The notes: a model not told the origin generated them from the sequence alone. A DNA stretch of 64,000 bases from Oscillospiraceae bacterium (GCA_017416685.1 JAFQBN010000002.1:62001-126000), one strand, 5' to 3'; shown: positions 1 to 8,377, numbered from the stretch's first letter. A program made the numbers and translations.

Positions 1-39
1 ATACGGGACAAGCGGGCGGCCATACAGTTTATGGAATAA
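1..39 (+). CDS. 3' end of an unidentified gene (partial)
   Basis: Frame 1 is open from the window edge and ends in TAA at 37-39, giving only the C-terminal residues IRDKRAAIQFME. It ends just before the ribosome-binding site of the YlmC gene, so the two may be co-transcribed. In many Clostridia a YlmC/YmxH gene follows sigG, but twelve residues are too few to identify this gene. Confidence 0.4.
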   Translation: MRDKRAAIQFME

Positions 40-59
40 AGGGGAGAGGTGTGATGTGC

Positions 60-335
60 ATGCGATTGGGTGAGCTGAAGATCAAAGAGGTCATCGGTGT
101 GAACAACGGCAATCGGTTTGGCTATGTGGGAGACGTGGAACTGGACCCGGACAGCGGTCGCGTGCTGGGTCTGATCATACCGGGGCGGCTGCGGCTGCTG
201 GGGCTGCTGGGCAGAGAAAAACCAGTGATCATTCCGTGGCACGCGATCCGGCGCTTCGGAGAGGACACGGTGCTGGTGGATCTGGAGAAGGACAGCGGGG
301 AAGTAGGCGGTAAAGAGCCGGAAATGATGATTTAG
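60..335 (+). CDS. ylmC: YlmC/YmxH-family PRC-barrel protein
   Basis: A small protein of about 91 residues made of a single PRC-barrel-like domain. Its opening MRLGELKIKEVI, the G-Y-V-G-D-V strand and the closing P-V-I-I-P-W segment are typical of the YlmC/YmxH family, found in spore-formers and often next to sporulation sigma genes. The molecular role of the family is not established. Three in-frame starts are possible behind GGGGAGAGG (41-49): GTG 51, ATG 54 and ATG 60. I chose ATG 60 because the family normally begins MRLSEL-like and the spacing is good. No signal peptide or membrane segment is visible. Confidence 0.75.
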   Translation: MRLGELKIKEVIGVNNGNRFGYVGDVELDPDSGRVLGLIIPGRLRLLGLLGREKPVIIPWHAIRRFGEDTVLVDLEKDSGEVGGKEPEMMI

Positions 336-367
336 CCGGAAAAATGAATATTTTTTCGAAAAAACAC

Positions 368-396
368 TTGCATTTTCAGAGGTGTTGTGGTAACAT
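368..396 (+). promoter_or_regulatory. Sigma-A-type promoter of rplS
   Basis: TTGCAT (368-373), a 17-bp spacer and TAACAT (391-396). Transcription would begin near 403, leaving a leader of about 100 nt before rplS. Confidence 0.7.
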
Positions 397-404
397 TTCC
401 AAGT

Positions 405-500
405 CTGAATAAAGGGTGATCCTCTGCGGTGTGCCGACGAGAGTGAATGCGGCACGAAACAACCGGTATGAACGCCTATAAAAAACAGGAGGAAATTACC
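405..500 (+). promoter_or_regulatory. rplS 5' leader with hairpin, possible L19 autoregulatory leader
   Basis: The leader contains the inverted repeat GTGCCG (431-436) / CGGCAC (450-455), then a purine-rich stretch and the rplS ribosome-binding site AGGAGG (487-492). L19 leader RNAs are known upstream of rplS in Firmicutes. I see a hairpin in the right place but cannot confirm the family from sequence alone. Confidence 0.4.
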
Positions 501-842
501 ATGGATCTGATGAAAGCATTCACCGAAAAGCACCTGAAGGCTGAGGCCCCTGCCGCCCAGATCGGCGACACCGTCCGCGTCCACATCCGCGTCAAGGAAG
601 GCAACCGCGAGCGTACCCAGATTTTCGAGGGTACTGTCATTGCCAAGAAGCACGGCGGCATCGAGGAGACCATCACCGTTCGCCGCGTTTCCTACGGCGT
701 CGGCGTTGAGAAGGTGTTCCCCATCCACGCTCCTTCTCTGGAGAAGATCGAGCTGGTTCGTCACGGCAAGGCCCGCCGCGCCAAGCTGTACTACCTGCGC
801 GGCCGCGTGGGCAAGGCTGCCAAGCTGCAGGAGAAGCTGTAA
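501..842 (+). CDS. rplS: 50S ribosomal protein L19
   Basis: A 113-residue protein that sits at the interface of the 30S and 50S subunits. The family hallmarks are clear: [17 protein letters not shown] near residues 23-39, then FEGTVIAKK, and [20 protein letters not shown] in the middle, with a basic tail ([19 protein letters not shown]). ATG 501 is fixed by AGGAGG at 487-492; a longer upstream reading has no ribosome-binding site. Codon choice is strongly biased, as expected for a highly expressed gene. In many Firmicutes rplS is followed by rbgA-rnhB-yraN; here a five-gene cassette separates them. Confidence 0.97.
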   Translation: MDLMKAFTEKHLKAEAPAAQIGDTVRVHIRVKEGNRERTQIFEGTVIAKKHGGIEETITVRRVSYGVGVEKVFPIHAPSLEKIELVRHGKARRAKLYYLRGRVGKAAKLQEKL

Positions 843-850
843 TTTATCCG

Positions 851-883
851 AAAAAATCCGTCCCGACAGGGGCGGATTTTTTT
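851..883 (+). terminator. Rho-independent terminator of rplS
   Basis: A/T-flanked stem with ATCCG(T)CCC pairing with GGG(G)CGGAT across a short loop, followed by a run of T. Confidence 0.8.
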
Positions 884-905
884 ATGCCATTTGGCGTTGT
901 TTTCG

Positions 906-934
906 TTGGCATTTCTGCACTTGTGTGTTATAAT
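906..934 (+). promoter_or_regulatory. Sigma-A-type promoter of the SGNH-larA cassette
   Basis: TTGGCA (906-911), 17-bp spacer, perfect TATAAT (929-934). The first gene starts at 977 behind AAGGAG (961-966). No terminator is visible from here to 6803, so it may also drive rbgA-rnhB-yraN. Confidence 0.85.
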
Positions 935-976
935 GACTCCAAGTGACCACACATATATAAAAGGAGCGGTTTTATT

Positions 977-1621
977 ATGAAACTGGAAGGTGCAAAAATC
1001 AACTTTCTGGGAGATAGCATCACAGAGGGCTATGGTGTTTCCAACCCGGAAAAGCTCGTTTGGCACCAGCTGATCAAGCGGGATTATGGTCTGGCACGGG
1101 CCAACAACTACGGCGTCAGCGGGACCCGTATCGCGCGCCGTACCATTCCGTATTATGCGACTCCCGTTTACGACGTTACCTTTGAGATGCGAGCCGAGAT
1201 TATGGACCGAGACGTGGATGCGGTGGTGGTCTTCGGCGGTGTCAACGACTTCGGCCACGGCGACGCCCATTTTGGCGATGTAAACAGCGACGGCGAGGAT
1301 ATTTATACCTTTTGCGGCGCGCTGAACAGTTTGATTTCCAAGCTGAAGCGGGACTTTCCCAAGGCGGAACTGGTCTTTATGACTTCTCTGCACATGACCG
1401 AAGAGGAACAGCCTGACACGCCTGACGGTAAGATTTTGGCCGACTATGTGCAGGCGATCCGTACCATCTCTGCTAAGCGTGACGTAAAGGTCATCGACCT
1501 GTTTGCCATCAATCCAATGGATTGCACCGACACCTCTTTGGTGCCTGACGGCCTGCATCCCAACGATGCCGGTCACGCCGTTATGGCTAAAGTCATTGCC
1601 GAGGAATTGCTGAAGCTGTAA
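977..1621 (+). CDS. SGNH/GDSL-family esterase or lipase
   Basis: A 214-residue intracellular hydrolase of the SGNH fold. Block I is GDSITEG with the nucleophile at Ser14, the block II glycine is in YGVSG (45-49), block III is GGVND (87-91), and the catalytic Asp191/His194 lie in DGLHPNDAGH. All four signature blocks are present, so the enzyme is probably active on an ester such as an acyl or acetyl group; the substrate cannot be read from sequence. There is no signal peptide. It is the first gene of the cassette, behind its own promoter, and is followed after 17 nt by an alpha/beta hydrolase and then an acyltransferase, which suggests a shared acyl-group chemistry. Confidence 0.88.
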   Translation: MKLEGAKINFLGDSITEGYGVSNPEKLVWHQLIKRDYGLARANNYGVSGTRIARRTIPYYATPVYDVTFEMRAEIMDRDVDAVVVFGGVNDFGHGDAHFGDVNSDGEDIYTFCGALNSLISKLKRDFPKAELVFMTSLHMTEEEQPDTPDGKILADYVQAIRTISAKRDVKVIDLFAINPMDCTDTSLVPDGLHPNDAGHAVMAKVIAEELLKL

Positions 1622-1638
1622 GAAAGCGAGGAAATCAC

Positions 1639-2265
1639 TTGAAACGTACCGAGTACACAGAGGGTTACGAGTTTTCCTTTGTCGCCTATACCGGCGCGGA
1701 AATGAATAAAAAGCGACCCCTTATTATTCAGCTGCACGGCGCAGGGGAACGGGGCAACGGCAAGGACGAACTGCAGTTGGTGGACAAGCATGGCTTTTCC
1801 AAGTACCTGAAGGAAGCGGAACATGATTGCGTTGTGGTTATGCCCCAGTGCCCGGCAGACAGCTTTTGGGCGGCACGGGTGGAATCCATCGTGCGCTTTG
1901 TGGGGCAAATGATCGAGAAGTTCCATGCCGATCCCGACCGGGTATGCCTGACCGGCCTGAGCATGGGCGGCTACGGCACGTGGTTCACGGCCATGGCGCG
2001 CCCTGACCTGTTTGCGGCCATTGCCCCGGTTTGCGGTGGCGGTATGGCGTGGAATGCCGGGGTGCTGACCATGCCTGTCTGGACCTGTCACGGTGCCAAG
2101 GACGAAACCGTCAGTGTCAACCAGACCGAAGAGATGGTGGCGGCACTGCGCGCTCTGGGCAGAGATGTTACCTACGAGCGACTGGAGGATTATGGCCACA
2201 ACGCTTGGGACTATGCCTATACGGAACGGCTGATGAACTGGCTGCTGAGCAAGAAGAGGGGATAA
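1639..2265 (+). CDS. Alpha/beta hydrolase (esterase/peptidase-like)
   Basis: A 208-residue alpha/beta hydrolase. The oxyanion loop LHGAGERG (32-39), nucleophile elbow GLSMGGYG with Ser108, Asp155 (GAKDETV) and His187 (DYGHNAW) make a complete triad. It resembles phospholipase/carboxylesterase and dienelactone hydrolase-like members often annotated as prolyl oligopeptidase family. The start is TTG 1639 with GCGAGGAAA just upstream; the next ATG at 1702 would remove the first strand. It has no signal sequence. It sits between an SGNH esterase and an acyltransferase in the same direction with tight spacing, so co-expression is likely. The substrate is unknown. Confidence 0.85.
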   Translation: MKRTEYTEGYEFSFVAYTGAEMNKKRPLIIQLHGAGERGNGKDELQLVDKHGFSKYLKEAEHDCVVVMPQCPADSFWAARVESIVRFVGQMIEKFHADPDRVCLTGLSMGGYGTWFTAMARPDLFAAIAPVCGGGMAWNAGVLTMPVWTCHGAKDETVSVNQTEEMVAALRALGRDVTYERLEDYGHNAWDYAYTERLMNWLLSKKRG

Positions 2266-2267
2266 CA

Positions 2268-3068
2268 GTGGGGACCAAATCAGTTATCGCGTTTTGGTAC
2301 AAGAAGCTGAACTTTCCCGCGCGTTACGATGCGGAATTCTATCGCGCGTTGGAAGAAATCGAAATCCCAGCCGACAGTCGGCTGGAGGATTATGACCCCA
2401 AGTGCGGGGACGGCAAGCGCAATCTGCTGGCCTACCTGTACTTCTGCGAAGAACTCAAGCGTCGCTACGAGGAAAAGGGGATCGGCGCGGACATCCTGCT
2501 GGATACCCTCAGCGACCTTGTGGTGTGGACGGATGTTTGGAGCGAGCTGAAGGGTGAATTGTGGTTGAGCGAGCTGTACTGGCTGAACTTCCACCTTGGT
2601 ATGCGCCTTTTTAAGCTGGGGCGGCTGCAGTTCTGCCTGGGCAGGGCCAGGCACGATGTACCCACCCACAACCTTGCTAAGGGTGACCCTGTGGTAGAGG
2701 TACATATTCAGGCGGTAGGACCCCTGAAGCAGGAGGAGTGCGTTGCTTCCGTGGCCCGCGCCCGGGAATTTTTCGACAAATACTATCCGGAGCATACGTA
2801 TCAGCGCTTTACCTGCCATTCCTGGCTGATGGACCAAAAGCTGGATGAGGTGCTGTCCCCGGACAGTAACATTATCCGCTTCCGCAATATGTTCGACATC
2901 GTCCATGAGCAGCCTTCCGATGCCATTTTGAAGTACGTATTCAAATGGGATACCACGGCGGACTCCCTTGCCGAGACACCTGCAGCCTCCGGCTTTGCAA
3001 AGAGGGTGAAGGAGCGCAGGCTGGCGGGGGAGATGTTCAACGAATCGCTTGGTATTTTGAAAGAATAG
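2268..3068 (+). CDS. Two-domain acyltransferase (NAT_N / GNAT_C-like)
   Basis: A 266-residue protein that resembles the family annotated as acyltransferase domain-containing, with an N-terminal helical domain (about 1-130) and a GNAT-like C-terminal domain (about 135-250). Recognisable stretches are SELYWLNFHLGMRLFKLGRLQF in the middle (shown here only as residues about 105-126), VEVHIQAVGPL and FTCHSWLMDQKL. GTG 2268 follows AAGAGGGGA and lies two bases after the preceding stop; an upstream in-frame extension overlaps the hydrolase gene and is not supported. It would transfer an acyl group from a CoA or similar donor; the acceptor is unknown. It has no membrane segment. Confidence 0.7.
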   Translation: MGTKSVIAFWYKKLNFPARYDAEFYRALEEIEIPADSRLEDYDPKCGDGKRNLLAYLYFCEELKRRYEEKGIGADILLDTLSDLVVWTDVWSELKGELWLSELYWLNFHLGMRLFKLGRLQFCLGRARHDVPTHNLAKGDPVVEVHIQAVGPLKQEECVASVARAREFFDKYYPEHTYQRFTCHSWLMDQKLDEVLSPDSNIIRFRNMFDIVHEQPSDAILKYVFKWDTTADSLAETPAASGFAKRVKERRLAGEMFNESLGILKE

Positions 3069-3092
3069 TTTTTACATGAGAGGGTGTTCTGC

Positions 3093-3629
3093 TTGAAAAT
3101 CACAGATACAAAAACAAAGAAACTGGCACTTGCGGCGCTGCTTCTCGCCATTGGCATGGTGCTGCCCTTTCTGACCGGTCAAATCAAAGAGATCGGTGAC
3201 ACCCTGCTGCCCATGCATCTGCCGGTCATGCTGTGCGGCCTGCTGTGCGGCGGTTGGTACGGTCTTGCGGTGGGGGCAATGCTGCCCTTTTTCCGCTCGA
3301 TTTGTTTTGGGATGCCGCAGTTTCCCGCGGTTATCTGGATGTCGGCGGAGCTGGCTGCCTACGGCGCGGTAACAGGACTGCTGTATAAGCGCTTTTTCAA
3401 AAAGCAGCTGTGGTGGCTGTACAGCAGTCTGCTTATCGCCATGGTCGCAGGGCGCGTCGTATGGGGTGTTACCAAGTGGGCGCTGCTGGCGGCCCGGGGC
3501 GGTGCGTTCACACTGCAGGCGTTTTTTGTGGGCGGTTTTGCGGACGCCGTGCCGGGCATCGTGCTGCAGCTCGTGTTGGTGCCTGTTATCGTGAGGGGAT
3601 TTGAAAAATGGGGGAACAAAGGCTTATGA
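3093..3629 (+). CDS. ECF transporter substrate-binding (S) component
   Basis: A 178-residue integral membrane protein with about five to six hydrophobic segments. It has the typical S-component opening: a short charged N-terminus, then LALAALLLAIGMVLPF, and a loop with LLPMHLPVMLCGLLCGG. S components capture a vitamin or other micronutrient and work with a shared EcfT/EcfA module, which is not in this window. TTG 3093 is preferred because AGAGGG ends 8 nt upstream; GTG 3084 is too close. It overlaps larA by ATGA. LarA uses a nickel-pincer cofactor built from nicotinic acid adenine dinucleotide, so a nicotinate-type substrate is a reasonable guess, but the sequence does not show it. Confidence 0.75.
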   Translation: MKITDTKTKKLALAALLLAIGMVLPFLTGQIKEIGDTLLPMHLPVMLCGLLCGGWYGLAVGAMLPFFRSICFGMPQFPAVIWMSAELAAYGAVTGLLYKRFFKKQLWWLYSSLLIAMVAGRVVWGVTKWALLAARGGAFTLQAFFVGGFADAVPGIVLQLVLVPVIVRGFEKWGNKGL

Positions 3630-4903
3630 TAGATCTTGCATTCCCTTATGGAAAAGAGTATTTGCGCCATAGTTTTAACGAGAACGATTTGGCAGGAGTT
3701 TTGACCTCGGCCATTGAGGAATATGTGCCCGAAGCGGACGAGGTAGAGCTGGTTCGCCGCGCCATGCAGGCACCCACCGGCTCCAAACGGCTGTGTGAGT
3801 TGGCTGTTGGTAAGCAGAACGTGGTTATCATTGCCAGCGACCACACTCGTCCGGTACCCAGCAAGGTGATTATTCCCGCTATGTTGGCCGAGATCCGCCA
3901 GGGCAACCCCAACGCGGACATTACCATTCTGATCGCCACCGGCTGCCACAGAGGGACTACAAAGGAAGAACTGGTGTCCAAGTTCGGACAGGAGATTGTG
4001 GATAAGGAGCGTATCTATGTCCACGACTGCGACGAGCGGGAAAAGCTTGTCAGTATCGGCACACTGCCCTCCGGCGGCGATTGCGAGATCAACACCATCG
4101 CCATGCAGGCGGACCTGCTGGTGGCAGAGGGGTTTATCGAGCCCCACTTCTTTGCCGGTTTCTCCGGCGGCAGAAAGAGCGTTCTGCCCGGTATTGCAGG
4201 GCGCAAAACGGTGCTGGCCAACCACTGTGCCGAGTTTATCGCCCATGAGAATTCCCGTACCGGTGTGATGGGGGACAACCCCATTCATGAGGATATGCTG
4301 TGGGCAGCGAAGAAAGCAAAGCTGCGATATATCGTAAATGTAGTGCTCAACGCTGAGAAAAAGGTGATTTTTGCCGTGGCCGGCGATGTGGAGCAGGCCC
4401 ACAAAAAGGGGACAGATTTCCTGTCCTCTCTGTGCGGCGCCCGGGCCGTGCCGGCGGATATCGTAATTTCCACCAACGGCGGATATCCCCTGGACCAGAA
4501 TGTGTATCAGGCGGTCAAGGGCATGACCGCGGCGGAGGCAACCGTGAAAGAGGGCGGTGTGATCATCATGATTGCAGCAGCCAACGACGGTATTGGCGGT
4601 GACCACTTCTACCACCAGCTGGCGGACGAGGGGGACATCGGCAAGACCATGCAGGCCTTCCTTGCCCGGGGACGAAATGAAACGGTGCCCGACCAGTGGC
4701 AGACCCAAATCATGCTGCGTGTGCTGATGCGGGCCCGCGTGATTTTTGTTTCCCAAATGGCAGATGAACTGGTGGAGCAGATGCACATGATTCCCGCCCG
4801 CTCCATCGAGCAGGCCCTTGAAACGGCAAAATGGCTGCTTGGAAAGCGGGATGTGACTATTACCGCCATACCCGACGGCGTATCGGTGGTCGTGCAGAAA
4901 TAA
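3626..4903 (+). CDS. larA: Nickel-dependent lactate racemase family protein LarA
   Basis: A 425-residue DUF2088/LarA protein. Counting from ATG 3626, the cofactor and catalytic residues fall exactly at the numbers known from Lactobacillus plantarum LarA: Asp72 and Arg75 in SDHTRPVP, His108 in GCHRGTTKEE, His174 in EPHFFAGFSGG, Lys184 in GGRKS, and His200 in LANHCAE. This agreement, together with the ATGA overlap with the ECF gene, supports ATG 3626 over the upstream ATG 3608. The family interconverts stereoisomers of lactate or other 2-hydroxy acids using a nickel-pincer nucleotide. The cofactor makers LarB, LarC and LarE are not in the window. The exact substrate could be another hydroxy acid, as the family is broad. 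Confidence 0.9.
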   Translation: MIDLAFPYGKEYLRHSFNENDLAGVLTSAIEEYVPEADEVELVRRAMQAPTGSKRLCELAVGKQNVVIIASDHTRPVPSKVIIPAMLAEIRQGNPNADITILIATGCHRGTTKEELVSKFGQEIVDKERIYVHDCDEREKLVSIGTLPSGGDCEINTIAMQADLLVAEGFIEPHFFAGFSGGRKSVLPGIAGRKTVLANHCAEFIAHENSRTGVMGDNPIHEDMLWAAKKAKLRYIVNVVLNAEKKVIFAVAGDVEQAHKKGTDFLSSLCGARAVPADIVISTNGGYPLDQNVYQAVKGMTAAEATVKEGGVIIMIAAANDGIGGDHFYHQLADEGDIGKTMQAFLARGRNETVPDQWQTQIMLRVLMRARVIFVSQMADELVEQMHMIPARSIEQALETAKWLLGKRDVTITAIPDGVSVVVQK

Positions 4904-4924
4904 CCCGAACAGGAGGGATAGACC

Positions 4925-5824
4925 ATGAATATACAATGGTATCCCGGACACATGACAAAGACCCGCCGACAGATCGAGGCGGACTTAAAACTGGTTGACA
5001 TTGTGGTGGAGATCATTGATGCCCGCATCCCCATCTCCAGCCGCAATCCCGACATCGACCGTATCGTGGGGGACAAGCCCCGTCTTGTGGTACTCAACCG
5101 CGCCGATCAGGCCGACCCGGACAGCAACCGGGCGTGGACAGAGCGGTTCAAGGCGCAAGGGTGGACCGTGCTGGAGACCGATGCCAAGACGGGAGCGGGT
5201 GTCAACCGCTTCTCTCAGGTGGTGCAGCTGGCACTGAAGGATCAGATCGCACGCTGGCGGGAGAAGGGGCAGGTGGGCCGCCCGGTCCGCGCCATGGTGG
5301 TGGGTGTACCCAACGTGGGGAAATCCACCTTTATCAACAAGGTGGCAAAGCGCAAGTCTGCAAAGGCCGGTGATCGACCCGGTGTGACCCGCGGCAAGCA
5401 GTGGGTGAACGTGGACGCGACCCTGGATCTGCTGGACACCCCCGGCATCCTGTGGCCTAAGTTTGAGGACGAACGCACCGGGATCCACCTTGCCTTTACC
5501 GGCGCGGTGAAGGATGACATCATGGACGTAGAGACCCTTGCATGCCACCTGATGTGTTTTTTAAGCCGCCGCTATCCAGAGGCGCTGAAGAACGGATACA
5601 AGCTTGCTGCGCTGCCCGAGCAGGAACAGGATGAGAATGATGTTGCCTTTGGCTATCGTCTGCTGCAGGTGACGGCTCAAAAGCGCGGTATGCGCATTTC
5701 CGGCGGCGAGTTTGATACCGAGCGGATGGCCCGTGTGCTGCTGGATGAGTATCGCGCTGGCAAGCTCGGACGCTTTACACTTGAACTGCCTGAGGATTTA
5801 ACAGGGGAGGTCGAGGTCAAATGA
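4925..5824 (+). CDS. rbgA: Ribosome biogenesis GTPase RbgA (YlqF)
   Basis: A 299-residue circularly permuted GTPase that acts late in 50S subunit maturation. The opening MNIQWYPGHMTK is diagnostic. The G4 motif NRAD (58-61) comes before G1 GVPNVGKST (127-135) and G3 DTPG (171-174), as expected for the permuted order. G4 carries Arg instead of the usual Lys (NKxD), a tolerated variant. The C-terminal RNA-binding helical region is complete. ATG 4925 follows AGGAGGG. It overlaps rnhB by four bases, and the order rbgA-rnhB-yraN is common in Firmicutes. Confidence 0.95.
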   Translation: MNIQWYPGHMTKTRRQIEADLKLVDIVVEIIDARIPISSRNPDIDRIVGDKPRLVVLNRADQADPDSNRAWTERFKAQGWTVLETDAKTGAGVNRFSQVVQLALKDQIARWREKGQVGRPVRAMVVGVPNVGKSTFINKVAKRKSAKAGDRPGVTRGKQWVNVDATLDLLDTPGILWPKFEDERTGIHLAFTGAVKDDIMDVETLACHLMCFLSRRYPEALKNGYKLAALPEQEQDENDVAFGYRLLQVTAQKRGMRISGGEFDTERMARVLLDEYRAGKLGRFTLELPEDLTGEVEVK

Positions 5825-6435
5825 CGGATGCCTCTATGTTTGAATTTGAAGAAAAGTACCGCGCACTGGGTTACCGTGCCGTTTGCGGCTGTGACGAGGC
5901 AGGGGCGGGACCTTTGGCCGGCCCTGTGTACGCCGCAGCGGTCATTTTGCCGCCCGATGCGGACATTCCCGGCCTGAACGATTCCAAAAAACTGACCGAA
6001 CGCAAGCGGGAACAGCTGTTCCCCGTCATTCAGCAGACGGCGATTGCCTGGGCGGTTGCCCGGGTGGAGGCGGAAGAAATCGATGCTACCGATATTCTCA
6101 GTGCCCGCATGAAGGCCATGCAGCTGGCTATGGATGCTCTGTCGATCAGGCCGGACTTTGCCCTGATCGACGGTAACCGGGACAAAGGGCGCACTGCCGC
6201 CATTGTCACGCCCCACGAGTTGATCGTGCAGGGGGACAGCCGAAGCGCCAGTATCGCGGCGGCCTCCATCCTTGCCAAGGTCAGCCGTGACCAGTGGATG
6301 GTGGAAACGGCGAAAGAGTATCCTCAGTACCAGTTTGAAAAGCACAAGGGGTATGGTACCAAACTGCATTACGATCTGCTGCGCGCGTATGGGCCAAGCC
6401 CCATCCATCGCCGCAGCTTTTTGAAAAACCTGTGA
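5821..6435 (+). CDS. rnhB: Ribonuclease HII
   Basis: A 204-residue RNase HII that cuts RNA in RNA-DNA hybrids and at single ribonucleotides embedded in DNA. GCDEAGAGPLAGP carries the first two acidic metal ligands, Asp25 and Glu26. LNDSKKLTERKRE is the typical basic segment, LIDGN carries the third acid, and ASILAKVSRD and HKGYGTKLHYD are conserved. ATG 5821 forms an ATGA overlap with rbgA. The 3' end overlaps yraN by four bases, which indicates translational coupling of the three genes. Confidence 0.96.
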   Translation: MTDASMFEFEEKYRALGYRAVCGCDEAGAGPLAGPVYAAAVILPPDADIPGLNDSKKLTERKREQLFPVIQQTAIAWAVARVEAEEIDATDILSARMKAMQLAMDALSIRPDFALIDGNRDKGRTAAIVTPHELIVQGDSRSASIAAASILAKVSRDQWMVETAKEYPQYQFEKHKGYGTKLHYDLLRAYGPSPIHRRSFLKNL

Positions 6436-6803
6436 GCGGGGGACAGAGCAAACTGCTGGGCCGCTGGGGCGAGGCACTGGCAGCGGAGGCTTACCGCAAG
6501 AAGGGGTGGCGCATTATCGCCTCCGGCTGGACGTGTCGGTTTGGCGAAATTGACCTGATTGCTGAAAATGGAAAGTATATCGTCTTTGCAGAAGTTAAGC
6601 TGCGACAGAATGACCGGATCGCTGCTGCCCGGGAGTTTGTGGACCGCCGCAAGCAGGAACGGGTGCGGACTTCGGCGCAGATGTACCTTGCGGAACATCC
6701 CACCGACCTGCAGCCGCGCTTTGACGTGGTGGAGGTCTATGCCCCGGACGGTATGCAGACCAGAAAACCGAGGATCAATGTACTGGAAAATGCCTTTGAA
6801 TGA
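6432..6803 (+). CDS. YraN/UPF0102 family nuclease-like protein
   Basis: A 123-residue protein of the YraN (UPF0102) family, whose fold resembles Holliday-junction resolvases and restriction endonucleases. The diagnostic core is GRWGEALAAEAYRKKGW followed by FGEIDLIAENGKYIVFAEVK, holding the acidic-Lys catalytic-like set (E-D, then ExK). GTG 6432 overlaps the rnhB stop. The biological function is unknown for most members; the company of rnhB suggests nucleic-acid metabolism. There is no clear hairpin after it, and the thrC promoter begins 21 nt downstream. Confidence 0.88.
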   Translation: MSGGQSKLLGRWGEALAAEAYRKKGWRIIASGWTCRFGEIDLIAENGKYIVFAEVKLRQNDRIAAAREFVDRRKQERVRTSAQMYLAEHPTDLQPRFDVVEVYAPDGMQTRKPRINVLENAFE

Positions 6804-6824
6804 CAAGTTCCGGGTGTTTTCCTC

Positions 6825-6853
6825 TTGACCTTGGAAGGGTTTCCTGCCATAAT
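6825..6853 (+). promoter_or_regulatory. Sigma-A-type promoter of thrC
   Basis: TTGACC (6825-6830), 17-bp spacer, CATAAT (6848-6853), upstream of thrC ATG 6892. Confidence 0.75.
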
Positions 6854-6891
6854 AACAGATTGATATATCACACAAAGGAACGTGAGTTACT

Positions 6892-8376
6892 ATGCAGTAT
6901 ATAAGCACGCGAAACAATCAGCAGGGCTGCACCGCCGCACAGGCGATCTCCCAGGGTCTTGCCCGGGATGGCGGCCTGCTGACCCCTATGTACATTCCCA
7001 AGCTGCCCAAGGGTGCGCTGGAGCAGTTGTGCGCCATGTCCTATCAGCAGCGGGCCGTGTATGTCATGAGCCTGTTTCTGGAGGAGTTTTCCGCCAGTGA
7101 GTTGACCGGCTTTGCGGCGAAAGCTTACGGCCCGGACAAGTTTGACACCCCTGCCGTGGCTCCGGTTCATTCTTTGAATGACAACCTGCATTGTCTGGAG
7201 CTGTGGCACGGCCCCACCTGCGCCTTTAAGGACATGGCCCTGCAGATGCTGCCCCACCTGCTGACCGCTTCTTTGAAGAAGACTCAGGAGGACAAGACCG
7301 TCTGCATTCTGGTGGCTACCTCCGGCGATACCGGCAAGGGTGCGCTGGAGGGCTTCCGCGACGTGGACAACACCCGCATTATGGTGTTCTACCCCAAGGA
7401 CGGCGTGTCTCAGGTGCAGCAGCTGCAGATGACCACCCAGGAGGGCAACAACGTGGGTGTCTGTGCCGTCCACGGCAACTTTGACGATGCCCAGACCGGC
7501 GTAAAGAAGCTGTTTTCCGACGAAGCCCTGCGGGATAAGCTGGCCAAGCGCGGCTATTTCCTGTCCTCTGCCAACTCCATCAACTGGGGACGCGTGCTGC
7601 CTCAGATCGTCTACTACGTTTCCGCCTACTGCGATCTGGTTCGTGACGGCAAGCTGGTCATGGGTGATAAGCTGAACATTTGCGTACCCACCGGCAACTT
7701 CGGCAATATCCTTGCCGCCTACTACGCCGGTGAGATGGGCGTGCCTGTAGGCAAGCTGATCTGCGCCTCCAACAGCAACAACGTGCTGACTGAGTTTTTG
7801 ACCACCGGTGTGTATGACCGCAACCGCACCTTCTATACCACCACATCTCCTTCCATGGATATTCTCATCTCCAGCAATCTGGAGCGCCTTCTGTACGCCG
7901 TGGAGCAGGATTCCGAGGCTGTGCGCGGCTATATGGAGCAGCTCAACGCCTGCGGCAGGTACGAGGTCAGCGACAGGGTCAAGGCGTGGATCTCCCAGCG
8001 GTTCTGTGCCGGCTTCTGTGACGATGCTCAGACCGCCAGAGTCATTGAGCGCATTTACCGTGAACACAACTACCTCATCGACACCCACACCGCTGTTGCT
8101 TTCGACGTGATGGAGCAGTATCGCCGCACCACCGGTGACGAGACCGCCGCGCTTGTGGTGTCCACCGCCAGCCCCTTCAAGTTCTGTGACAGCGTGCTGA
8201 CCGCTCTGGGCCAGACCGAGATCGCCGACGGCCTTGCGGTGCTGGATCAGCTGACCGGGGTCACCGGCCGCACCGCCCCCGTTCCTTTGGCCGGGTTGAA
8301 GAACAAGACCGTCCGCTTCACCGCCAGTGTGGACAAGGAGCGCATGGAAGACGTGGTTCTGGGGATGCTGGACTGA
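6892..8376 (+). CDS. thrC: Threonine synthase
   Basis: A 494-residue PLP enzyme that converts O-phosphohomoserine to threonine, the last step of threonine synthesis. It belongs to the long fungal/E. coli-like class. The N-terminus MQYISTRNN, the PLP lysine Lys113 in HGPTCAFKDMA, the phosphate-binding ATSGDTGKGAL loop and the CVPTGNFGN motif are all visible. It has its own promoter. The start codon of the next gene lies two bases after its stop, so the two are coupled, although the link between threonine synthesis and the phosphoesterase is not obvious. Confidence 0.95.
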   Translation: MQYISTRNNQQGCTAAQAISQGLARDGGLLTPMYIPKLPKGALEQLCAMSYQQRAVYVMSLFLEEFSASELTGFAAKAYGPDKFDTPAVAPVHSLNDNLHCLELWHGPTCAFKDMALQMLPHLLTASLKKTQEDKTVCILVATSGDTGKGALEGFRDVDNTRIMVFYPKDGVSQVQQLQMTTQEGNNVGVCAVHGNFDDAQTGVKKLFSDEALRDKLAKRGYFLSSANSINWGRVLPQIVYYVSAYCDLVRDGKLVMGDKLNICVPTGNFGNILAAYYAGEMGVPVGKLICASNSNNVLTEFLTTGVYDRNRTFYTTTSPSMDILISSNLERLLYAVEQDSEAVRGYMEQLNACGRYEVSDRVKAWISQRFCAGFCDDAQTARVIERIYREHNYLIDTHTAVAFDVMEQYRRTTGDETAALVVSTASPFKFCDSVLTALGQTEIADGLAVLDQLTGVTGRTAPVPLAGLKNKTVRFTASVDKERMEDVVLGMLD

Positions 8377-8377
8377 C

